From contig BNWK01000068.1 of assembly GCA_025998775.1 (NCBI GenBank), positions 1 through 6,926 of the forward strand: DNA of 6,926 nt, written 5' to 3'. Shown piece by piece: positions 1-5,704 of this stretch (its first letter is position 1; every line of letters starts with the position of its first letter). The notes under the pieces were generated by a model that did no database searches, had not been told where the DNA came from, and worked only from the letters and a program-made list of their open reading frames with translations. Both the position numbers and the translations under genes were made by a program. The DNA is from Alphaproteobacteria bacterium. Its GTDB lineage: Bacteria > Pseudomonadota > Alphaproteobacteria > UBA3830.

Positions 1-172
1 TGAATGAATCATTGCCCAATAGGCGATAAATCGCTTTTGATTCAGAACGATTTTCACTACTACCATATATCGACTTCTCTGGATTTTTGCTTAGTGTCTT
101 CATCGTTTTTACAAAACGAGCTTCCAATTGTTTTGAATTAAAATCTAGATCCTCAAACTCTTCCAACATCAT
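1..172 (-). CDS. IS4-family (Tn5/IS50-like) transposase, N-terminal part, cut by the window edge
   Basis: This is the first 57 codons of a minus-strand transposase; the rest lies left of the window. Residues about 18-57 carry the pattern of the Tn5-type transposase DNA-binding domain (Pfam Tnp_DNA_bind): ARFVKTMKTLSKNPEKSI, then SSENRSESKAIYRLLGND. It aligns by eye with the Tn5 segment that reads ARLV..AAQLA...KSI...SEG..A..EGAYRF. In that family this domain binds the element ends, and a DDE catalytic core follows; the core is not visible here. Two adjacent ATG codons (172 and 169) are possible starts. The SD upstream is weak, which is common for transposases. The 68 bp between the start and position 240 are probably the element's subterminal region. 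Family call fairly sure; activity unknown. Confidence 0.75.
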   Translation of the reverse strand, partial: MMLEEFEDLDFNSKQLEARFVKTMKTLSKNPEKSIYGSSENRSESKAIYRLLGNDSF

Positions 173-240
173 TACACCACTAAAATTTCAACATATCTAT
201 CACTTATTCAATAGTGGGTCAAGTTTAGGAGACTACCCAG
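1..240 (-). mobile_element. End of an IS4/Tn5-like insertion sequence (upstream end)
   Basis: The element enters from the left and should stop a short distance upstream of its transposase start. Read on the minus strand, the sequence from 240 inward begins CTGGGTAGTCTCCTAAACTT, which looks like an IS terminus. The partner end is outside the window, so neither the inverted repeat nor a target duplication can be confirmed. The exact boundary at 240 is an inference. Confidence 0.45.
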
Positions 241-273
241 CCTTTACGTATTAAGCGCAACCACTAAGGTTTC

Positions 274-361
274 GCGCAAAAATAAGATGAACTCCGGAAG
301 AGACGTGTTTCGTTGAATTACAGCGTGTTGGCAAGGTAAAAAACCCACTTTATTTTTGCGC
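274..361. repeat. 88-bp segment bounded by a perfect 12-bp inverted repeat
   Basis: GCGCAAAAATAA at 274-285 is the exact reverse complement of TTATTTTTGCGC at 350-361. The 64 bp between them have no obvious coding content. The layout resembles a very short non-autonomous (MITE-like) element, but no flanking target duplication is visible, so a structured RNA or chance remain possible. Confidence 0.5.
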
Positions 362-500
362 CAGGCCTAATGGCTAATTTTGTGCCTGCAAGCGCTAATC
401 GCGGCAAACAGTGGAGCATTTATTAATTCCGCACTATACAAAACGCCCAATAAAGCCAAAAAAAACGAAGGCATACGAACACAGCAGTAATGGACTCAAT

Positions 501-526
501 GCATAGCGCTTACCTAAGCGCTATGC
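501..526. repeat. 26-bp palindrome (12-bp arms, CC centre)
   Basis: GCATAGCGCTTA (501-512) is followed by CC and then TAAGCGCTATGC (515-526), its exact reverse complement. No T-run follows on either strand, so it does not look like an intrinsic terminator. The near-zero spacer fits a dimeric protein-binding site (regulator, recombinase or replication protein) better than an RNA hairpin. No gene starts next to it; the nearest is the minus-strand gene ending at 723. Confidence 0.6.
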
Positions 527-722
527 GTGTCAGACGTAAGAGCGGCAAAATTGGATTAAAACAAATGGCAGCAACAAACCCGCTTCGAAATCGACTACAT
601 TCGATGTTTTTTTAGGGCAACGTGATTTTGTATTCGATATAACAAAGCACACGCGCCGCAACCACCGGCGACAAAAATACAGGATAGATGGGGTAGGCGA
701 TAGGCCGACGGTTATTTGCGAT

Positions 723-1103
723 TCAGTGACCTAACATCTCTTCCCAGAAAGGATTGTCATAGGTTCCATCGTTATATCGAGCCCATAGTAAGTTCGGATT
801 CGTGACCATAGAGTTTTTTTTGTGCCAACAAAGATCATATAATAATCTTTCTTGTTTCTGCTGTTCACATCCGCCTGATTTCCCAAAATGAAGCAGCGAG
901 TCAGACGCAGTTTCAATAGTTGTTTTTTGATCGCACAAAATTTCAACCAATTCTTTCATTTTGTCCATATTGTTCGACGCTTGAGACGACAACAGAGAAA
1001 TTCCCTCTAAAGCCCTGTTTTCATTAACTAACATTCCACTCATTTCTTCACACATGACAACCACTACACAACACGCATACTTCAGTACATCACGAAACAT
1101 CAT
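723..1103 (-). CDS. Hypothetical protein, 126 aa, unknown family
   Basis: I do not recognise this protein. The case for a real gene rests on a perfect SD (TAGGAGG at 1109-1115) placed before two adjacent ATG codons. ATG 1103 has 5-nt spacing and ATG 1100 has 8 nt, so the second may be the true start (125 aa). Residues 9-18 form a short hydrophobic run (YACCVVVVMC) after a charged N-terminus (R4, D5, K8). It is too short and too charged for a confident signal peptide or membrane anchor, and the residue before the cysteine does not fit a lipobox. The middle is helical-looking and polar; the C-terminal third is aromatic-rich (LLWARYNDGTYDNPFWEEM). Cysteines are frequent. It stands alone, convergent to nothing and separated from its neighbours by long spacers, which fits cargo or accessory DNA. 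Confidence 0.55.
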   Translation of the reverse strand: MMFRDVLKYACCVVVVMCEEMSGMLVNENRALEGISLLSSQASNNMDKMKELVEILCDQKTTIETASDSLLHFGKSGGCEQQKQERLLYDLCWHKKNSMVTNPNLLWARYNDGTYDNPFWEEMLGH

Positions 1104-1525
1104 AATAACCTCCTAAAATTTTACAAGCAAAACCACATTCAGAAAGCCCAAGCTTTCCTCAAATATTAACAATTTAATCCATTACACAAACCACCACCAC
1201 TAAAATCAGGATATCACAGACATTTTTCCTAATCAATGGTCTCTTAAGAGAAAATTAACCTTCGTTTCGATGCAATATTTATCAATAACAGCAGAAAAAT
1301 TATTTCTTTTTACCGGCGATTTAACCACTTCAAAATGAGGTAGCGAAATTTCAGATTATTCACTCTCTTTTTATCACCAACTTACTTATCCAAACGCTGC
1401 GAGTTCAGCCTCGATGATTGCGTCGATGTCGTGAAATACATTACGGCTGCGGCAATAATAGCGACAATGCATTGCTCTCAATAACCAACCATGGAATTTC
1501 AGAAGTATGCACAAAGGTTAATATT
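1104..1525. other. Non-coding leader and spacer left of the IS5-family element
   Basis: The right side of this stretch is the leader of the minus-strand 126-aa gene. It contains a perfect 12-bp palindrome TCTCTTAAGAGA (1240-1251) and a 6-bp hairpin at 1142-1157. A 28-codon minus-strand frame (1386-1472) ends with a plausible acidic helix (HDIDAIIEAELAAFG) but has only a weak SD; I would not call it a gene. On the plus strand, from 1491 to 1525, an open frame lines up in phase with the reverse transcriptase fragment beyond the IS5-family element, so these last bases may be its left half. Confidence 0.5.
1109..1115 (-). promoter_or_regulatory. Shine-Dalgarno site of the 126-aa gene
   Basis: The minus strand reads TAGGAGG here, a near-perfect anti-16S match 5 nt before ATG 1103 and 8 nt before ATG 1100. 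A 6-bp hairpin (GAAAGC/GCTTTC, loop CCAA, 1142-1157) lies further upstream in the leader. Confidence 0.7.
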
Positions 1526-1537
1526 AACCCTGTTCAC
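1526..1537. repeat. IS5-family element, left terminal inverted repeat
   Basis: AACCCTGTTCAC, exact reverse complement of 2591-2602; lies past the stop codon end of the transposase gene. Confidence 0.85.
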
Positions 1538-1595
1538 GAATATGAGCTAATTTAAATATTCTGTTAAAGAGTGAGATTGGCTTCCATTTTGTCTA

Positions 1596-2537
1596 TTATT
1601 TTGAACAGGCTAGATGCAAGTTCCAAAGAGCGGCAGCAATGACTATCATCTGATCATCTTTACCAAGCTTATTTCGGAATGGATCAGTCATACATCTAAA
1701 CCGTTTTATCCCACCGATAGCATGCTCAACAACTATTCTAATTCCAGAGATAATCTTATTTTCAGCGTTTTGCTGTGCCCACAGCTTTTCTCGCTTCTCT
1801 TTTTTATCAGGTGGAAGCTCTTTTTTGCATTTTCGTGGCTTTTTATGCGGAATCATTACCGTGTTTCCGTTTTTAAGGATTTTTTCTATGCTACAGAATG
1901 CTTTATCTACCCAAATGGCCTTGTCAGGAGGTATGTGCTCAACTACCGCACTTTTCTTCAGCTGTTGAAGATCGTGAACTCGGCCATCTTTGCTCGGAGA
2001 TACGAATAATATCTCCTTCTTTTCATTACAAATAATCGTGTTTTTGCGAGTATGCCGCTTCTTCTTCCCTGAATATCTTCTGCGTAACAATTTTTGTTTA
2101 CGAGGCCTCTGAATCGGACGTTCCGTTCCATCAATAAATAGGTCTTTCGCGTCAGGACATAGCTGAAAAAACTCATCCACTGATCGAATCTGGCGCTTCG
2201 GCAACGTCACTGTTCTTCCCAGAGCCTTCTCCAGCACTGGAAGAAATTTTTTGGTCCATGCAAAGCAGGCGCTTCTAACTGCTCCAAATACAAAACCCGC
2301 CACATCAAATGTCGGATACGTTTTCATGTAAAATAGTATGTACAACAATTTGTGGGATGCGTCTGGTAAAAGCCCCTTAAGGCCTCCTCCTACCGCCCTC
2401 TGACGCTCTTTGGACGCTAAGCTTTCTTTCCAGACTTGCTCAAATGTCGGCAATAACACTTCAAATTCCTCTCTGCTCAGACCTGTTAGAGACTTCATTA
2501 GGCGATCATTCTTCAATACCATTTCAAAACTTAACAT
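1596..2537 (-). CDS. IS5-family (ISL2-like) DDE transposase, 313 aa
   Basis: This enzyme should cut the element ends and join them to target DNA by an RNase H-fold DDE mechanism. The N-terminal region, about residues 15-115, matches the helix-turn-helix that precedes this catalytic domain (Pfam HTH_Tnp_4), with LTGLSREEFEVLLP near residues 18-30. The DDE_Tnp_4 core follows. Likely catalytic residues are D136 (FIDGTE), D189 (DGRVHD) and E271 (VVEHAIGGIKRF). Between them lies the diagnostic YSGKKKRHTRK stretch at 155-165. The frame is uninterrupted and of normal family length. The ATG at 2537 is supported by an AGAGG SD (2546-2550) about 8 nt upstream. All key residues are present, so it is probably functional. 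Confidence 0.93.
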   Translation of the reverse strand: MLSFEMVLKNDRLMKSLTGLSREEFEVLLPTFEQVWKESLASKERQRAVGGGLKGLLPDASHKLLYILFYMKTYPTFDVAGFVFGAVRSACFAWTKKFLPVLEKALGRTVTLPKRQIRSVDEFFQLCPDAKDLFIDGTERPIQRPRKQKLLRRRYSGKKKRHTRKNTIICNEKKEILFVSPSKDGRVHDLQQLKKSAVVEHIPPDKAIWVDKAFCSIEKILKNGNTVMIPHKKPRKCKKELPPDKKEKREKLWAQQNAENKIISGIRIVVEHAIGGIKRFRCMTDPFRNKLGKDDQMIVIAAALWNLHLACSK

Positions 2538-2590
2538 CTCGTCAACCTCTACACAAAATAATACCTACTTTAACTCTTTTTTGGTTGTTG

Positions 2591-2602
2591 GTGAACAGGG
2601 TT
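2591..2602. repeat. IS5-family element, right terminal inverted repeat
   Basis: GTGAACAGGGTT, exact reverse complement of 1526-1537; lies upstream of the transposase start. Confidence 0.85.
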
Positions 2603-2603
2603 A

Positions 2604-2753
2604 TTGTCAATTGTATTCTACGCGGACGACTTTGTGGTCATTCACGAGAGCGAAGAGATCGTTCTGAAAGCAAAGGAATTTGTTGAAGAGTCAACTGTAT
2701 TTTTTAAAAAGAATCCTAGCAAAGAAAATGTGCAAAACTCTGTTGGATTTTGA
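2604..2753 (+). pseudogene. Group II intron-type reverse transcriptase fragment with YADD box
   Basis: Reading plus-strand codons from 2604, the peptide contains SIVFYADDFVVIHESEEI, then VLKAKEFVEE, and later NPSKENVQNSVGF before a TGA at 2751-2753. FYADDFVV is the catalytic metal-binding box of group II intron reverse transcriptases (LtrA-like, usually RYADDFV). The acidic helix after it and a downstream NPSK..GF segment (family pattern LNPSKT.....GFDFLGF) lie in the expected order. Only about 50 codons survive. The N-terminal fingers and the thumb, maturase and HNH parts are absent. The IS5-family element abuts the left side, and removing it together with one ATT copy joins in phase to a short open frame at 1491-1525. 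The IS110 element follows on the right. It is clearly a remnant. A retron or DGR reverse transcriptase is less likely given the motif wording. Confidence 0.72.
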
Positions 2754-2830
2754 GCATAAAAGACCGCTTGCGCAAACGAGTTTTACACAATTTCTTCGCT
2801 ACCACAGCTGCCATCGGGATTTAAAAAATC

Positions 2831-3748
2831 CTAGAAGTACTCCTTTTCTTCGCGAAAAAGCCTCATTTTTGAATTCAAAATCACCAACAATTTTCGAGCT
2901 ACTGCCGTGAGAGCAACTTTGGGAAGTTTTCCTTTTGCAATCAATCGGTTATAGAAATCTTTAACCTTCTTGTTTCCCTTAACCGCGCTGAGTGAAGCAA
3001 CCAAAAGTGCGTTGCGAACTCGCTTTCGACCGCCTCGTATCGAGCGTTTACCGGATTTTTTTCCGCTATCGTTAGCCATCGGAGCTAGGCCTGCCAGTTT
3101 TACGATTTGCCGATTATCCAAACGACCTAATTCCGGTAAATAAGCAATCAAAACCGCTGATGTTTGGGCGCCAATTCCTTTTTCCGTTTGCAAAACTTCC
3201 GATTCTTTCGGCGCATTTGCAGCAATTAAGTCTTCAATCGCCTTTTCCGCAACCTCAAGTTGCTTATCAAAATGATCGATGTTCGCTTTTATGCTGTTAG
3301 ATACAAGCTGCAGATGTTTTTTCGAAAGACGCATTCTTTCCTCTTTTCGCATCTCAACCAACGTGTCGCGATGGCTGACTAACGCCTCCAAATCAATACG
3401 AAACTCTGCTTTTTGCTCGTAAATTATTGGCTCCATTTTTTCCCCATACTCAGATAAAATCTTCGCATCTATCTTATCCGTTTTCGCAAGATCGCGTCTA
3501 GATCCCGCGAATTTCCTCACGTACATAGGATTTACCATCGCAACTGGAAGTTGATGCGCCAGCAGCTCTTTCAATAAGTGCCGTTCGTAACCTCCTGTCG
3601 GTTCCAAAACAACGCGCGCCACATCTTGCTCTTTGCAACGAGCAATCAATTGCTGTATACCATTGATATCATTGCTAAATTTACAATGCTTTCCGTTAAT
3701 GTACGTATCGATTTCAGATTTCCCTATATCACAACCAATGTTTATCAT
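2831..3748 (-). CDS. IS110-family transposase (DEDD/serine recombinase), 305 aa
   Basis: IS110 enzymes carry out RNA-guided, recombinase-like insertion using a RuvC-like DEDD domain plus a serine in the Tnp domain. Counting from the start chosen here, the DEDD residues are D7 (GCDIGKSEID), E49 (LEPTGGYERH), and D91 and D94 (KTDKIDA). A coiled helical region covers about 115-185. The C-terminal Transposase_20-type domain follows, with EKGIGAQTSAVLIAYLPELG, KLAGLAP and a NDSGKKSGKRSIRGGRKRVR motif. S228 in NDSG is the likely catalytic serine. The frame can extend to a GTG at 3775, but an ideal AGGAGG (3757-3762) lies inside that extension, 8 nt before ATG 3748, so I chose the ATG. The gene is intact and of normal family length. 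Its upstream leader is strongly foldable. Confidence 0.93.
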   Translation of the reverse strand: MINIGCDIGKSEIDTYINGKHCKFSNDINGIQQLIARCKEQDVARVVLEPTGGYERHLLKELLAHQLPVAMVNPMYVRKFAGSRRDLAKTDKIDAKILSEYGEKMEPIIYEQKAEFRIDLEALVSHRDTLVEMRKEERMRLSKKHLQLVSNSIKANIDHFDKQLEVAEKAIEDLIAANAPKESEVLQTEKGIGAQTSAVLIAYLPELGRLDNRQIVKLAGLAPMANDSGKKSGKRSIRGGRKRVRNALLVASLSAVKGNKKVKDFYNRLIAKGKLPKVALTAVARKLLVILNSKMRLFREEKEYF

Positions 3749-3900
3749 GCTAAAATCCTCCTCATGTTCGAGCACTAGGCTCTGTTAACTGTTCGATTAT
3801 CGCTGATTTTGAGGCTTCTGACTCGCAACGAACATTCGTTCTCAGTATTACCGATTAAGCCTCAAAATCCCGAGAAATTGTTGCAACAACTTCTCAGTGC
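3749..3900 (-). ncRNA. Candidate IS110 bridge RNA (seekRNA) in the transposase leader
   Basis: Known IS110-group elements encode a non-coding bridge RNA of roughly 150-200 nt upstream of the recombinase gene; its internal loops pair with target and donor DNA. Here the leader has a 5' hairpin (3872-3895 on the minus strand; 12-bp arms with one mismatch) and then a long stem. In the long stem GATTTTGAGGCTT (3805-3817) pairs perfectly with AAGCCTCAAAATC (3857-3869), 13 bp. Inside that stem, CTGA/TCAG (3818-3821, 3842-3845) and AACGAA/TTCGTT (3827-3832, 3835-3840) can also pair. The position and layered hairpins fit a bridge RNA. Exact ends and the two binding loops are not defined, and a plain regulatory leader is the alternative. 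Confidence 0.5.
3757..3762 (-). promoter_or_regulatory. SD that fixes the IS110 transposase start
   Basis: AGGAGG on the minus strand, 8 nt before ATG 3748. It lies within the longer GTG-initiated reading and therefore argues against the GTG at 3775. Confidence 0.8.
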
Positions 3901-3949
3901 AAATGACTAAACAAATTAATCATAACCTTATTATGACGGAGAAAAATAC

Positions 3950-4335
3950 ATGAGTGGTTTACAGGATTCTTCCAAGTTTTAGGCGCTGAGCTTCAAAGCC
4001 TGAAGCGTATACTCAATCCAACCTTTGCATTTGTTTATGAAAGCAAGCCATTGGGATCTTTGCTCAGACTTGCAAAAATAGGAGAACATACAATTTTTTC
4101 GCAAGATCCACCTTCTGGACGTATATATTTTGATGAGCAAACCTTTTTAAGATTGCCATTCGCTTTGAAAGAGGGCGCTAAATTAGTACTACAAAATTTT
4201 ACTCGAGGTTCTTATTCAAGAGCCAATTGTGGAATTGAGTTTATTCAAGCTCCCAATCCTGATTCAAGTTCAAGTTCTTCTTCAAGCTCAAGCTCTTCAT
4301 CAAGTTCGAGTTCTTCATTATCAAGCGCGCCGTAA
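3950..4335 (+). pseudogene. Serine-tailed small protein, frameshifted, about 128 aa if repaired
   Basis: I do not recognise the family. ATG 3950 follows a good SD (ACGGAG, 3936-3941) and encodes MSGLQDSSKF before TAG 3980-3982. One extra base in the TTTT run (3977-3980) would join this to the long downstream frame, giving SSKFLGAELQSLKRILNP and onward to TAA 4333-4335. The middle looks beta-rich and compact (HTIFSQDPPSGRIYFDEQ, LPFALKEGAKLVLQNF). The C-terminus is NPD plus 18 consecutive serines and then LSSAP. Serine codons are mixed (TCA, AGT, TCT, AGC, TCG), so the tract looks selected as protein and is not a simple DNA repeat. The last codons probably belong to the IS605 left end, so the natural tail was truncated or replaced. 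The shift could be real decay, a sequencing error or, less likely, programmed slippage. Confidence 0.6.
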
Positions 4336-4337
4336 AA

Positions 4338-4357
4338 CCACTTCGTTCACGTAGTGG
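4338..4357. repeat. IS605-type left-end hairpin
   Basis: CCACT (4338-4342) pairs with AGTGG (4353-4357); a T-T mismatch and a CG/CG pair then close a TTCA loop. A stem with an unpaired T near the tip is the form TnpA recognises in related elements. Confidence 0.7.
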
Positions 4358-4374
4358 ATATAAGGCGCTCCACA

Positions 4375-4794
4375 TTAATCTGTTGGTGGATTTTGGGAAT
4401 CGATGTATTGCCTGATGATTGAGATAGGAGCGCCGCCACACGAGGCCGCAAAATATGACGGAGACCAAAGTACATTTTTGAAGTAGAATTTTTGCGCTAT
4501 GTCTTGGCGTTCGGATCGAAGCAATCGGCTGGACACTCCTTTTAAGCTATTGACTAATTTCGATATTTGCACTTTTGGGGGGTAATTCACAAGCAGATGA
4601 ACATGATCTTTTTCGCCGTCCATTTCGATCAGTTCGGTTTCGAAATCTTTACAAACCTTTGAAAAATAAGTTTTTAGCCGATCCAAAGCATCAGCGTCGA
4701 AGATTTGTTTTCTATATTTTGTGACGAAAACAAAGTGTACGTGAAAACTAAAAACACAATGCCTTCCGGTTCTAATATCGTTGACTTTTTTCAT
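4375..4794 (-). CDS. tnpA: IS200/IS605-family Y1 transposase TnpA, 139 aa
   Basis: TnpA is the single-strand HUH endonuclease that excises and reinserts the element through its end hairpins. The HUH motif is H64-V-H66 (EKDHVHLLVNYPP). The nucleophile is Y130 in IIRQYIDSQ. Family signatures between them are intact: KLVNSLKGVSSRLLR (79-93) and LWSPSYFAASCGGAP (109-123). Length and order match active members. The start at ATG 4794 is the only sensible one (MKKVNDIRTG), although the SD is weak. It is divergent from tnpB with 21 bp between the two starts. Being intact, it could also mobilise related defective copies in trans. Confidence 0.95.
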   Translation of the reverse strand: MKKVNDIRTGRHCVFSFHVHFVFVTKYRKQIFDADALDRLKTYFSKVCKDFETELIEMDGEKDHVHLLVNYPPKVQISKLVNSLKGVSSRLLRSERQDIAQKFYFKNVLWSPSYFAASCGGAPISIIRQYIDSQNPPTD

Positions 4795-4799
4795 AGACC

Positions 4800-4811
4800 A
4801 AAGTATACTTT
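4800..4811. promoter_or_regulatory. 12-bp palindrome between the tnpA and tnpB starts
   Basis: AAAGTATACTTT is a perfect palindrome filling most of the 21-bp gap between the divergent starts. It could be part of overlapping -10-like elements or a binding site. No direct proof of function. Confidence 0.3.
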
Positions 4812-4815
4812 AGCC

Positions 4816-5704
4816 ATGAAGATATTGCAAGCATATAAATTTCAGCTAAAGGCCAAGTCGTTTCAGGAGCAGAAGATGCGCCAAGCGGCCGGCTGTAAAT
4901 CGGCTGGATTCGGTACCGAAAAAGTAGGAATATCAATGGAAAGCCAAAGCAGGTAACCGTCTCACTTTCTGCTGGGAAATGGTATGTTTCTGTTCAAACC
5001 GAGCGGGAAATTGCAGATACTGTACATGAGTCATCAACGGCCATTGGCATCGACGTTGGCATTGCGAAGTTCGCGTCGTTTTCCAATGGTAACGCGATTT
5101 TGCCTCTGAGCGCGTTTCGGAAATGCGAAAAAAGGCTGAAGGCAAAGAGCGCGAGTCTTTCGAGAAAGAAGAAATTCTCGAGTAACTGGAGAAAGGAGAA
5201 ACATCGACTAAATCGATTGCACAAAAAAATGCGAACAAAAGATTGGATTTTTTGCACAAAGCCACGACAAACATCGGCAAAAACCACGCTGTGGTTGTAA
5301 TGGAAGATTTGCAAGTGAGAAACATGTCCAAATCTGCCTCTGGAACAGTTGAAAATCCAGGAAAAAACGTGAGAGCCAAATCAGGCCTGAATAAGTCGAT
5401 TCTGGATCAGGGATGGTTCGAGTTCAGACGACAACTGGAGTACAAATTGGTCTGGAAAGGAGGGAAACTCATACTGGTACCTCCGCAATATACCAGTCAG
5501 AAGTGCTCATGCTGTGGTTGCATCGATAGGAACAATCGAAAGACTCAAGCAGAGTTCTCATGTCAACGATGCGGACTGGAAATGAACGCCGATCACAATG
5601 CGGCAATTAACATACTTGCGGCAGGGCATGCCGTCAAAGCCTGTGGAGAGATTGGCGTTGGCCAGCTCCGTGAAGCAGGAACCTTCCGGGCTCTCGGAGC
5701 TTAG
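4816..5704 (+). pseudogene. tnpB: TnpB (IS605 OrfB, Cas12-like RNA-guided nuclease), deleted and frameshifted
   Basis: TnpB uses an element-end RNA to cut DNA and so keep the transposon in place. Three frames are needed to read this copy. From 4816, MKILQAYKFQLKAKSFQEQK to about GCK (4899) is the normal N-terminus. The next frame starts GWIRYRKSRNINGKPKQVTV, so roughly 95 codons are missing at about 4900 compared with family members. That frame has the RuvC aspartate in AIGIDVGIAKF (GAC 5052-5054). Near 5230 one base is lost (expected KKIANKRLDF), and the third frame continues with the RuvC glutamate VVVMEDLQVRNM (GAA 5303-5305). The zinc-finger pairs CSCCG (5504-5515) and CQRCG (5561-5572) follow, then the last aspartate NADHNAAINIL (GAT 5591-5593). 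Catalytic residues survive, but no full protein can be made. Confidence 0.92.

Larger units (their letters stand above)
241..722. other. Gene-free stretch between the IS4-like end and the orphan gene
   Basis: No open frame with a plausible start, SD or recognisable protein was found on either strand across these 480 bases. What stands out is a separated 12-bp inverted repeat (274-285 with 350-361) and a near-perfect palindrome (501-526). A weak 5-bp AT-rich stem followed by seven T (590-613, plus strand) has the shape of a terminator, but no plus-strand gene precedes it. This may be an old inter-element spacer or an element too degraded to name. Confidence 0.5.
1526..2602 (-). mobile_element. 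Complete IS5-family insertion sequence, about 1077 bp
   Basis: One transposase gene is enclosed by perfect 12-bp terminal inverted repeats: AACCCTGTTCAC at 1526-1537 and GTGAACAGGGTT at 2591-2602. The flanks share ATT (1523-1525 and 2603-2605), consistent with a 3-bp target duplication; an alternative reading one base further in gives a TA duplication. The left junction also creates a 14-bp palindrome GGTTAATATTAACC (1516-1529). Size, a single ORF and short ends fit the IS5 family, probably the ISL2-like branch. With intact ends and gene it could still be mobile. It sits directly against the reverse transcriptase fragment. Confidence 0.85.
2754..3932 (-). mobile_element. IS110-family insertion sequence (ends approximate)
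   Basis: The element comprises the DEDD recombinase gene plus a long structured leader on its upstream side. IS110-group elements usually lack clear terminal inverted repeats, and none is visible, so both limits are estimates. The right-hand limit must lie before the SD of the serine-tailed gene (about 3936). The left-hand limit lies between the end of the reverse transcriptase fragment and the recombinase stop at 2831. A hairpin GGATTT-AAA-AAATCC (2817-2831) overlaps the recombinase stop and could act as a weak terminator. Confidence 0.6.

Noticed and set aside
590..613. AT-rich 5-bp stem plus seven T as a terminator
   Set aside because: The stem is too weak and no plus-strand gene lies upstream.
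1614..2009. Plus-strand open frame across the IS5-family transposase gene
   Set aside because: It is antisense to a well-supported DDE transposase, has no SD or family features, and is composition-driven.
2680..2910. Plus-strand frame running from the RT remnant into the IS110 gene
   Set aside because: It crosses two unrelated elements, has no SD or motif, and its second half is antisense to the IS110 gene.
3748..3775. Longer IS110 transposase starting at GTG 3775
   Set aside because: The nine extra codons contain the AGGAGG that serves ATG 3748, and the family's conserved N-terminus starts at INIGCDIGK.
4264..4317. Serine-codon tract considered as a CRISPR or tandem DNA repeat
   Set aside because: There is no spacer structure, and the repeat is at protein level with mixed codons.
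4933..5379. Minus-strand open frames opposite tnpB
   Set aside because: Antisense to recognisable TnpB motifs; the phenylalanine and serine runs are mirror images of lysine-rich TnpB codons.
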